Assembly: GCA_038200305.1 (NCBI GenBank)
Contig: JBBPYD010000148.1
Coordinates: 1-64,000 of the forward strand
Direction of reading: 5' to 3'
Length of the DNA stretch: 64,000 bases
DNA from: JANXXV01 sp038200305
Lineage (GTDB): Bacteria; Acidobacteriota; Terriglobia; Bryobacterales; Bryobacteraceae
Each line of letters begins with the position of its first letter. The stretch's first letter is position 1. The translations under genes and the position numbers were made by a program. The notes below the pieces were generated by a model. It was not told where the DNA came from and searched no databases. It worked only from the letters and a program-made list of their open reading frames with translations. This document shows positions 7,928 to 14,997 of the stretch, piece by piece.

Positions 7928-8509
7928 TTACGAAGCCCTTTTCCTCACCGGAATCGCCGATTTCGTCCCGGAAGTTTTTTTGGCTGGCTCGGCCAGCAGT
8001 TTTTCGATCAACGCACGCATGTTCTTCTCTTCATCCTTGAAGAAGTCCGCCGTGCCCTCATACTGCGCGCGGACCATCCCGCTTCTGTCTATAAACACGA
8101 GCTGCGGCATCATCAGGTTCGGAGACATCACCGAATGCTGCAAGAACGCGTAGACAGTATCTCTGGGTCCGGTACCCACCGGATAGGTCACTCCGAACTC
8201 TTTTACGAATCCGGGGACATCGGGATCGGGATTAATAGCCACTCCCAGCGGTTGAAATCCCTTGGGACCCAACTCTTTGGCCAGCTGGGTCAACGTCTTG
8301 GCCGTGGCTTGACAATGGGAGCATGTGGTCAGCAGGAACTCCAGCGCCACCACTTTCCCCTTGTAGGCGCTGACGGAAGTCTTCTGTCCGTTCGGTAGTG
8401 TGATTACGTAATCCTGCGCGGGACGAGGAATTTCCTGGGCCTGTACGGCAGCAACGCCAGATAGAACCAGACCAATCAATACCGCCGCCACAGGCCGCAT
8501 TCGTTCCAT
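7928..8509 (-). CDS. Secreted TlpA-like thioredoxin-fold protein (paralogue)
   Basis: This 193-aa protein is a close paralogue of the downstream one. It has a signal peptide (about residues 1-24, ending VQAQ), a KGKVVALEFLLTTCSHCQ active site (CxxC about residues 67-70), a GPKGFQPLGVAIN strand and the cis-proline region MMPQLVFIDRSG. The two copies share the TTC-[PS]-HCQA active site but differ in the surrounding surface, suggesting related but distinct partners. It lies 18 bp downstream of the metalloprotease-like gene, so the three probably form an operon. Confidence 0.85.
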   Translation of the reverse strand: MERMRPVAAVLIGLVLSGVAAVQAQEIPRPAQDYVITLPNGQKTSVSAYKGKVVALEFLLTTCSHCQATAKTLTQLAKELGPKGFQPLGVAINPDPDVPGFVKEFGVTYPVGTGPRDTVYAFLQHSVMSPNLMMPQLVFIDRSGMVRAQYEGTADFFKDEEKNMRALIEKLLAEPAKKTSGTKSAIPVRKRAS

Positions 8510-8527
8510 TTCCCTCGAACTCTCAGT

Positions 8528-9799
8528 TTACCTTAGCTTTCCCGTTTCCGGTCGGGAAGCAGCCACATCATCCCAGGATTTCATCCCTTCAATGCTGGTC
8601 AATCGCGTGCCGTCCAGTTGCAGACGAAAGTACCCGTCGTCTCCCTCACCTACAAGCAGACCCGTGGACTCGTCCTTCACATGCAGTGTCTTCCATTTTC
8701 CTTGCAACACGCGCCTGTAAGCGTCAAACATCAGCTGTGCGCTCGCAGCGCTATCCCAGTCAGACGCGTATAAGAGTACGGTGTAGCGTTTCTTCTTTTC
8801 TTCCAGCAATTCGAAAGCGCCGGCTTTCCAGTGTGGGGCCAGCGCGGCCGCTTCTGCTTTACCGGTGTATTGCTCAATCAGCACGGAGTGGTCGAATTCA
8901 CCGATGGAGCCGCCGGTCAAGACGCGGTACGCCGCCCTGGACGCGATGGAAGGCATTTCGGGCGCTTTGACTGCAACGCGGTTCATGTATTTATCAGGGT
9001 GCAGAATCTCCTGCGAATTCGCAGGCGGGTTGCGAAACACTTCAGAAAAGCCTGCCTTGCCCAGTTTCAAAACGACAGCTTGCTGGAATTTCAAGCCCTG
9101 CAGATACGGGAACAGCAGCGACTCCCGCATGTAAAGCGGCGATTTGTCCAACACGGGAAACTGCCCACTTGCGGAATCGGATTCCTTGCTCATGGCATCC
9201 ACAATGGCTGGCGAAGTTATCAGCGATTGCCCGGTCTTTTGCGCCTGCACTTCATACATCAACCAGGTGGCCTGGCCCTCCATCACGGCCATGCGCGCCA
9301 GCGAGCTGTCATCCGTCTTTCCGTGATGCAGGTATTTGTTCAAGTTGAAATGCTGGTCGGCCAGAGCATGAGCCAGCTCATGAGCCAGCACCGTTTCCTG
9401 ATCTCCAGCAGAGGCAGCCGCAGCATCCATCAGGAACAGCTTCTTCTTGCGGTAATCATAGAAAGCTGCTGCCTGCTCAGTCATCAGATCCACGGTGTTG
9501 CGCGCGAGATCGAAGTTTTGCGGCACCAGGCCCAGCTTCTTCAGCGCCTGTTCTTCAGCCCGGATCTCGTCCGGTTTGATTTGTTCCTTGATCTGCTCTT
9601 CCAGGAACGCCTTCAGGCGCGGCTTGTCGATGGTGTCGTACTGAACCTTTCTGACTTGCTTCAACCCGGTAATTTTGCTCAATCGGGCAAGAGACTCATC
9701 GATGTCCGCAAACGCGGCTTTCTGATTCTCCGGTGAGGCTTGTGCCCAGACCAGAAACCCGAAGGCGAACAGCAGCCCAGAGCCGATCGTTTTGCGCAT
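8528..9799 (-). CDS. Secreted HExxH metalloprotease-like protein
   Basis: This 423-aa protein starts with a signal peptide (MRKTIGSGLLFAFGFLVWAQ). It carries a zincin motif HELAH at residues 140-144 (VLAHELAHALADQHFNL), and a downstream glutamate in MAVMEGQATWLMYE is a candidate third zinc ligand. No named peptidase family is recognised; similar secreted proteins are annotated as hypothetical in Acidobacteriota. It would act in the periplasm or outside the cell. It is the first gene of a probable operon with the two TlpA-like proteins, which could keep disulfides of secreted substrates in order. Proteolytic activity is inferred from the motif only. Confidence 0.65.
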   Translation of the reverse strand: MRKTIGSGLLFAFGFLVWAQASPENQKAAFADIDESLARLSKITGLKQVRKVQYDTIDKPRLKAFLEEQIKEQIKPDEIRAEEQALKKLGLVPQNFDLARNTVDLMTEQAAAFYDYRKKKLFLMDAAAASAGDQETVLAHELAHALADQHFNLNKYLHHGKTDDSSLARMAVMEGQATWLMYEVQAQKTGQSLITSPAIVDAMSKESDSASGQFPVLDKSPLYMRESLLFPYLQGLKFQQAVVLKLGKAGFSEVFRNPPANSQEILHPDKYMNRVAVKAPEMPSIASRAAYRVLTGGSIGEFDHSVLIEQYTGKAEAAALAPHWKAGAFELLEEKKKRYTVLLYASDWDSAASAQLMFDAYRRVLQGKWKTLHVKDESTGLLVGEGDDGYFRLQLDGTRLTSIEGMKSWDDVAASRPETGKLR

Positions 9800-9827
9800 G
9801 AATACTTTCAGGATAGACCACCTGCGT

Positions 9828-9833
9828 TACAAT
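9828..9833 (+). promoter_or_regulatory. Possible -10 box upstream of small basic ORF
   Basis: TACAAT occurs 36 bp upstream of the TTG start at 9870, with a weak -35-like CTTTCA at 9805-9810 at 17-bp spacing. It lies in the divergent gap between the metalloprotease-like gene and the small ORF. Confidence 0.35.
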
Positions 9834-9869
9834 AATGAGTTCGCACATTCATTTTAGGGAGATCACCAG

Positions 9870-10001
9870 TTGGCAGAAGACAAGTTGTATACCACCAAGT
9901 ACATCGGCAGCGGCACGTTCCTCATCACTAAGCCGAAGCGCAAGTCAGCCAAACGGCGCCAGACCGCGCTCCGCAGCCCACAACGCGGCGCTCGTAAGTA
10001 A
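9870..10001 (+). CDS. Small basic protein, 43 aa
   Basis: This short ORF starts at TTG 9870 with GGGAG 7 bp upstream. The translation begins LAEDKLYTTKYIGSGTFLIT and continues as a lysine/arginine-rich tail ending in TAA at 9999-10001. The start, spacing and compact strand-then-basic-tail layout look like a genuine small gene. The basic tail suggests nucleic-acid or ribosome association, but nothing proves it. It lies 24 bp upstream of the dehydratase gene. Confidence 0.5.
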   Translation: MAEDKLYTTKYIGSGTFLITKPKRKSAKRRQTALRSPQRGARK

Positions 10002-10025
10002 TTCTCCTCTCCTTTCGCAATTTTC

Positions 10026-11357
10026 ATGCGGATCACCGACCTGCGCCTGCATCCCGTCGCTATTGCAGACGGGCCTCTCCGCAGCTCGTATGGCCTCCAT
10101 GCGCCGTACGCTCTGCGCACCATTGTCGAGTTAAAGACCACCGACGGACTCACTGGCATTAGTGAGACGTATGGCGGCGAAGGGCCGTTGCTCGCCCTTG
10201 AAGCCATGCGCGCCCGCGTAATCGGGATGGATCCGTTTCAGCTTACGCGCCTGTGGATGGATCTGACCGCCGAAGCCCAGACGGAATTGGCGGCGGGCGG
10301 TGGATCTGTTGCGGGAGGCCGCAGCCAGACTTATCTGGTGCCGGGCGAAAATCCCCTGGACCGTCACACTCGCACCTATGCGGCCATTGAGGTGGCCTGC
10401 CTGGATCTCATCGGCAAGGCGCTGAATAAGCCGCTTTGCGATGTGGTTGGTGGACGCGCGCGGGATTCCGTTGCGTTTTCGGCTTATCTGTTTTACAAGC
10501 ACGCAGGCGGTGGCGGGCTCGGCGGCGATACGCGGGAAGACGAATACGGGGAAGGTCTCGATCCTGCGGCGATGGTACGGCAGGCGCGCCAAATGATCGG
10601 CCGGTACGGTTTCCGCGAAATCAAGCTGAAGGGCGGCGTGCTCGACCCTGAGATTGAAATCGACACAATCCGCGCACTGCGCGAGGCTTTTGGACCAGCG
10701 TATCCGTTGCGCATCGATCCTAACTGCGCATGGTCGATCCCCATGTCCGTTCATGTCGGGCGTTCTCTGAAAGAAGAACTGTCGAACGGCGGTTATCTCG
10801 AAGATCCTACGGCCACCATCGCCGGCATGGCCGAAGTGCGCCGCCAGTTGCGCGAGGAAGGCATCGATATGCCGATGGCGAGTAACGTCGCGGTTACCTG
10901 CTTTGCTCAGGTGGTGGAGGCGGAAAAGGCCGGCGCTGTACAGGTAGTGTTATCCGATCCGCACTACTGGGGCGGCGTGCGCGCTCAACAGCGGCTCGCG
11001 GACCTTTGCGAGACACTGAACCTCGGAGTGTCCATGCATTCCAACAATCACCTGGGCGTTAGCCTGATGGCCATGGCGCACGCGGCAGCTTCCGCACCGC
11101 ACGTAAACTACGCTTGCGACACCCACTATCCGTGGCAGACCGAACAGGATGAAGTGGTGGTGGGGGGGCGCATTCGGTTCGTCAATGGTTGTGTTCAGAT
11201 TCCGGACAAGCCAGGGTTGGGAGTCGATCTCGATTACGATCAAGTCGCGCGCGGCGCCGAGCGCTACAACAAGCTCGACTATCGCAAACGGGACGACGAA
11301 GCCGAAATGCGCAAGCGCGTCGATCCGGATTGGAAACGCGTTCTTCCGCGCTGGTAA
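10026..11357 (+). CDS. gudD: Glucarate dehydratase-family enolase-superfamily enzyme
   Basis: The 443-aa length and motifs fit the glucarate dehydratase group, which dehydrates D-glucarate/L-idarate to 5-keto-4-deoxyglucarate. Visible landmarks are the KxK base motif in FREIKLKGG (~residues 195-203), the metal-ligand region RIDPNCAWS (~230-238), the MASNVAVT segment (~286-293) and the histidine loop SMHSNNHLGVSLMAMAH (~336-352). An inserted glycine-rich loop (AGGGGLGGDTREDEYGEG) near residue 160 is also typical. No other uronate or aldarate genes are adjacent, so the exact substrate is uncertain. Its last 79 bp overlap the convergent redoxin frame. The symbol is by family similarity. Confidence 0.8.
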   Translation: MRITDLRLHPVAIADGPLRSSYGLHAPYALRTIVELKTTDGLTGISETYGGEGPLLALEAMRARVIGMDPFQLTRLWMDLTAEAQTELAAGGGSVAGGRSQTYLVPGENPLDRHTRTYAAIEVACLDLIGKALNKPLCDVVGGRARDSVAFSAYLFYKHAGGGGLGGDTREDEYGEGLDPAAMVRQARQMIGRYGFREIKLKGGVLDPEIEIDTIRALREAFGPAYPLRIDPNCAWSIPMSVHVGRSLKEELSNGGYLEDPTATIAGMAEVRRQLREEGIDMPMASNVAVTCFAQVVEAEKAGAVQVVLSDPHYWGGVRAQQRLADLCETLNLGVSMHSNNHLGVSLMAMAHAAASAPHVNYACDTHYPWQTEQDEVVVGGRIRFVNGCVQIPDKPGLGVDLDYDQVARGAERYNKLDYRKRDDEAEMRKRVDPDWKRVLPRW

Positions 11358-11929
11358 GCTTGGGTCCGTCCCTTAATTAAGACTCCTCTGAATGCTATGC
11401 CGAATCGCGCTTTTCCACTCGGAAAATAGTGGGACGTGGATCCTGCGTCGAACCGGCTGCCCTTCGGCGGCATTTGCAGAAGGGAAACAATCTCGGTCGC
11501 AGGCACACGCCTCACAACCGAGTCCACCGCCGCGTAACGTACCACGTGGCTGGGGTCAATAATGAAGACGGCTGGCTTGGCGATGCCGCCTTTCTCTTCT
11601 GAATTGTAGATGCCCCAGTCCCTAACGACGCGATGTTCCGTATCGCACAAAATCGGAAAAGGCAAAGAGAGGTCAACCCGCAGGGCCGCCGCTTTGCCGG
11701 GTGCATCCACCGAGACAGCTACTACGCTCGCGCCCGCCGAACGGATTTCCCGGTAGTGCTCTCGGTAGTCCGCCAACTGACGGAGGCAGAAAGGTCACCA
11801 ATTACCGCGATAGAAGAGTAGCACCAAGCGGCTGCGCGAGATCAACTCCGACAGCCGCCGTGGCACTCCTATCGAGTCTGGCAGTTCGAATTCCTGTGCT
11901 AGTTCGCCAGCGATGGGAACCTTTGCCAT
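11279..11929 (-). CDS. Candidate selenocysteine-containing redoxin (AhpC/TSA family)
   Basis: Reading from ATG 11929 gives a peroxiredoxin-like protein with one in-frame TGA (11797-11795, codon 45): LVLLFYRGNW-U-PFCLRQLADYRE, then a VVAVSVDAPG strand and the conserved AVFIIDPSHVVRYAAVDS region. In cysteine homologues this position is the peroxidatic Cys of RGNWCPFC, so TGA most likely encodes selenocysteine. Both sides of the TGA are intact. A SECIS-like hairpin follows directly. The alternative is a TGC-to-TGA nonsense mutation. GGGGAG lies very close to the ATG. The last ~55 residues are basic and overlap gudD antisense, so the true C-terminus may be shorter than annotated. Automatic callers start it at 11776 and lose the active site. 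Confidence 0.75.
11759..11793 (-). promoter_or_regulatory. SECIS-like hairpin downstream of the in-frame TGA
   Basis: Starting two bases after UGA, the transcript can form an outer stem CUUUC/GAGAG, an internal loop (UGCC/CUACC) and an inner 6-bp stem UCCGUC/GGCGGA closed by the tetraloop AGUU. The loop begins 16 nt after the TGA and has G in its second position, which fits the loose bacterial SECIS rule. The pairing was done by eye, without an energy calculation. Confidence 0.5.
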
Positions 11930-12102
11930 CTCCCCAGTTTAACACTCGGGCTGGACGTGTCCGGTTACTTCGACTACACAAGCCTACCCCTCAGCGTGCC
12001 CTGGCTTTGCAGCACATGGCCAAACCGCCAAGCGGAAAGGCAAACTGGTTTCGGAAAGGCAACTGGCTACGAACAGGAAAATTAAGTAGCCTTAAGTGAG
12101 CG

Positions 12103-12444
12103 TCAGAATCGAACCTTGTGGTGATCTTCGCGGATCGTGGTGCCCCAAGATCTGCCCATTACATTGATCCCCTCGGTGACATTGCCACTCACTTTCACGC
12201 GCGCTCCCTTGGCTGGAATACCGCGGCCGGATAGCACGTAGATCTTTCCAGTCCCGTCGTCTATCTGATACAGACCCGTATTCAAAGCTCCCACCACATT
12301 GGTGACCGTTCCTTCCACTCGCACTTCGCGATTGCGGTAATGGTGCGGGTCGGCAAGAATGTGATTGATATTTGTGGTGGCGCAACCGGAAAGCGTAACC
12401 AGTGCCAGAACGATAGCAGAGAGCAGCAACTTGGGTTTCATCAC
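12103..12444 (-). CDS. Small lipoprotein with OB-fold-like domain
   Basis: This 113-aa protein has a lipoprotein signal with lipobox LSGC (C20), then a short beta-barrel-like region: REVRVEGTVTNVVGALNTG, YQIDDGTGKIYVLSGRGIPA and GARVKVSGNVTEG. This alternation of VxGxVxxV and YxIDDGTGxIxV strands is characteristic of bacterial OB-fold (tOB/DUF5666-like) lipoproteins. It probably resides in a cell-envelope membrane, and the ligand is unknown. It is on the same strand as, and downstream of, the UvrC-like gene. Confidence 0.75.
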   Translation of the reverse strand: MMKPKLLLSAIVLALVTLSGCATTNINHILADPHHYRNREVRVEGTVTNVVGALNTGLYQIDDGTGKIYVLSGRGIPAKGARVKVSGNVTEGINVMGRSWGTTIREDHHKVRF

Positions 12445-12475
12445 GTAGGGATGGACGCCGCAAGAGCGATTTCGT

Positions 12476-13603
12476 TTACAACTTATTCGCCGCGGCAGCC
12501 GCTCTCGACACCGCCCCGGTTAGCTTTCTGTATGAAATTTTCTCCATGTTTTCGAATGCGATCCACTCGCCGTCACGCCAACTGGAGTAGAACCAGCGCG
12601 CGAGTAACGCAAGGTGCTCCTGTCGTTCGCGCATATCGGCTATCGCCGGGCTCAAGGACGCGACCAACTCCTTCAGGCGGCGATCCAGTGAGACCGTCTT
12701 ATCTCCCGTCATTCCGATTTGAAACTCCCGCGGAGCCTGCCAGCATCCCCGATGGACGAACCAGAGCTTTACGATATCCGCGGTAGACGCAGGCGTCACG
12801 GCTACTCCGTTTAGGGAATCAATATCGGAGGCGAGATCATCTCGGAGTTTCAATACCTGCTCAATGCGCTCCGCGCGTTTATGCTCGCGGGCTGCTTCCT
12901 CGAAATCCATCTCAGAGCTCATGCGGTCGCGAGCCGCCTCTGTGACCTCAAGCAAATGGCCACCGCTGGTTGCAAGAAAATCGGCCACCCGGGCAGCTTC
13001 GCTCGCGTACTCCTCTACGCCGACCACCTGCTGGCACGGACGCAGGCACATATTCATCTCGCCATAGATGCAGCCGGGGTGCTCAGGGCGGGGTTCCAGG
13101 TCTTCCTGGCAGCGGCGGAGCTGGAACAGATCGAGGAATCCGTGCTCAAACTCCTCGGCCGCGGCTCTGGTGCGAAACGGCCCGTAATACTGCGATGGTT
13201 CTTTGCTCATCCGCGAGGTGACTTGCGTGCGTGGAAATCTATTTGATTGAATTAGCCGCACATAGGCAGGCATCCGCAATTTTACAAATTCCAAATAGCT
13301 ACCGGGCAGATAGCGTTTTGCGATCTCATAAAGAACCAGATTTCCTTCCAGCCGCGAGGCCGTGCGCCAGAATTCCACGCGCGTGGCGGCGCCCCGCAAG
13401 TTCAGCAATCGGGATGGCTGAGTGGCAATGCGCAGCAGGCGATTCAGGCGGCGCGAGAGGACGTTGGTTTTCCCCAAATAGGGCTTGCCTTCCGAGGGCC
13501 AGATAGCGAACACGGCAGGTCCATTGGGCAGGTTCTCGAGCGCCGCATCGAGTTCGGCCGCACTGCTCAAGAGGTGGATGACCTCAGGAGGTCCCGCGAA
13601 CAT
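12476..13603 (-). CDS. UvrC-like GIY-YIG/UVR protein lacking the RNase H-type nuclease domain
   Basis: The start at ATG 13603 is supported by GGGAGG 5 bp upstream; the product is 375 aa. The N-terminal region (PAVFAIWPSEGKPYLGKTNV then LSRRLNRLL) is a GIY-YIG-type nuclease fold with a degenerate motif. The middle has the UvrC-type cysteine cluster (CIYGEMNMCLRPC) and a UVR-like helical hairpin (DFEEAAREHKRAERIEQVLK). The C-terminal RNase H-like and HhH domains of true UvrC are missing (UvrC is ~600 aa), so it is at most a Cho-like or accessory excision protein. It overlaps the upstream aldo/keto reductase by 20 bp. Confidence 0.75.
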   Translation of the reverse strand: MFAGPPEVIHLLSSAAELDAALENLPNGPAVFAIWPSEGKPYLGKTNVLSRRLNRLLRIATQPSRLLNLRGAATRVEFWRTASRLEGNLVLYEIAKRYLPGSYLEFVKLRMPAYVRLIQSNRFPRTQVTSRMSKEPSQYYGPFRTRAAAEEFEHGFLDLFQLRRCQEDLEPRPEHPGCIYGEMNMCLRPCQQVVGVEEYASEAARVADFLATSGGHLLEVTEAARDRMSSEMDFEEAAREHKRAERIEQVLKLRDDLASDIDSLNGVAVTPASTADIVKLWFVHRGCWQAPREFQIGMTGDKTVSLDRRLKELVASLSPAIADMRERQEHLALLARWFYSSWRDGEWIAFENMEKISYRKLTGAVSRAAAAANKL

Positions 13604-14636
13604 TGATTCCTCCCGGCGGAATGCGCGCCAGGCCGAGATTCTCCTGCACATGAGCCGCATTGCTCATCCCTACCAGCGCGACGGACACGCCCGGTACGGA
13701 TCTTGCGAATTGGAGGGCCCGCTGTGCGTCTGTCGCAAATCCTGGAAACTCCTGTTTCACCTCATCCGGCAAATTCCGGGCAAGGCGAGCCTGCAAGAGA
13801 GAAGCGCTGGCGATGGCCGACACGCCGAGATCGTCCGCGGCATCGAGCACGGTGGCTGGCTTGCCATCCGCGGTTTCATTGCGCAACGACATAGCCTCTC
13901 CCATGGCCAGATTCACCGGGAGCTGAATAAAGCGGAAGTGGTGACCGTCTCCGGCCAGGCCGCACGCGATCTCCACCATGCGCGTGAGCGAAAGGCCTTC
14001 GGGGTGATTTGCCGGTTTTCGAAATCCATCCCAGGTGGCTGCTCCGTAGTAACGGATTTGTCCCTGGCGGACCTTTTCTTCTAATAATTCGAAGGCAGCG
14101 TGAAGCCGCTGATCGAATTCGCTGCGAGGGAGAAAACGGAGCTGTGTTTCCGGATTATGAAGATAAAAAACGTCGATAGTTTCCAGACCCAAATTGGTGC
14201 GGCTGCGGTCCAACTGATCGGCGAGGAAATCAGGTGTCATGCAATGCATGCCTCCGGCAACCTCGCCGGGCTTGAGTGCGGGTACCGCATCGGGCACCAG
14301 ATAACCCGCCTTGGTACAGATCACAAACTCGCCGCGCCGCAGATTCCCTGCCCCGGTCAGTTTATGAATCGCAGTGGCGATGGACCGTTCCGAGCGCTGA
14401 TTGCGGTAATTCAACGACGTGTCAATGAAGTTGATGCCACCAGTTATGGCAGCAATCACCGATTCGCTATAACCGTTATCGGTTTTTTCATCCAGATCGC
14501 CCAAATACGAACCAGCACCTATACTCGATACCGCAAGACCTTGCACGGGTCTATAGAAGCGGGCAGCCACTTCTGGCTTGAATCCCGTTGTGAATTGCGT
14601 GGTGGCGTGCGGTTCGGCGTATCCATGCAGCAGCAT
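13584..14636 (-). CDS. Aldo/keto reductase
   Basis: This 350-aa protein has the aldo/keto reductase barrel. The catalytic tetrad candidates are D and Y in NFIDTSLNYRNQRSE (~residues 70-83), K in VICTKAGYL and H in DVFYLHNPETQ. The C-terminal cofactor region GVSVALVGMSNAAHVQENLG is also present. It likely reduces a sugar or carbonyl substrate with NADPH in the cytoplasm; the substrate cannot be told. The first ~20 residues have no ribosome-binding site, so the true start may be downstream. It is followed without a gap by the UvrC-like gene. Confidence 0.85.
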   Translation of the reverse strand: MLLHGYAEPHATTQFTTGFKPEVAARFYRPVQGLAVSSIGAGSYLGDLDEKTDNGYSESVIAAITGGINFIDTSLNYRNQRSERSIATAIHKLTGAGNLRRGEFVICTKAGYLVPDAVPALKPGEVAGGMHCMTPDFLADQLDRSRTNLGLETIDVFYLHNPETQLRFLPRSEFDQRLHAAFELLEEKVRQGQIRYYGAATWDGFRKPANHPEGLSLTRMVEIACGLAGDGHHFRFIQLPVNLAMGEAMSLRNETADGKPATVLDAADDLGVSAIASASLLQARLARNLPDEVKQEFPGFATDAQRALQFARSVPGVSVALVGMSNAAHVQENLGLARIPPGGINVRGTS

Positions 14637-14699
14637 CTACTGAATTGTACCGTCCGCATATCCCGTTCGAGAGTGAGGTATTCCCTCAAACTGGGGGGC

Positions 14700-14727
14700 T
14701 TGACAAGTATGGGGGCTTGCTTAAAAT
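14700..14727 (+). promoter_or_regulatory. Sigma70-type promoter for the 45-aa zinc protein
   Basis: A perfect TTGACA (14700-14705) is followed after 16 bp by TAAAAT (14722-14727), and the ATG of the small ORF lies 18 bp further. It is the best-looking housekeeping promoter in the window. Confidence 0.65.
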
Positions 14728-14744
14728 AGAGAAGATTCAGTTTT

Positions 14745-14882
14745 ATGGATAAAATTTGCGACCATGACAAAACCGAAGTGCTGGCACGGCGCGACGGTGT
14801 CGATTACGTTCGCTGCATGGAATGCGGACAGGTGTTTGAAGCGGAAGATCTGGAGCAGGTCACGGTATACGACGAAGAATGA
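14745..14882 (+). CDS. Small zinc-binding protein, 45 aa
   Basis: ATG 14745 to TGA 14880-14882 encodes 45 residues starting MDKICDHDKTEVLARRDGVD and containing YVRCMECGQVFEAEDL. C5, H7, C24 and C27 can form a zinc-ribbon-like site. The strong promoter directly upstream (14700-14727), the acidic C-terminus and the knuckle-type motif support a real gene. Its function is unknown. It is transcribed toward yvcK, 115 bp away, and could be on the same transcript. Confidence 0.7.
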   Translation: MDKICDHDKTEVLARRDGVDYVRCMECGQVFEAEDLEQVTVYDEE

Positions 14883-14997
14883 CAATTGCCAGTCCGTATT
14901 GGTTTCCTAACCCGGCCGAGTAGAGTGTGCTTACTCCCGCCGTTCGAAAATCATCGTTCGATTCATCCCTCTAACAGCCTGTGAGATTCTAGTTCTG

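Noticed and set aside
8831..9736. 301-codon frame opposite the metalloprotease-like gene
   Set aside because: Antisense shadow of a gene with a signal peptide and HExxH motif; no motif of its own.
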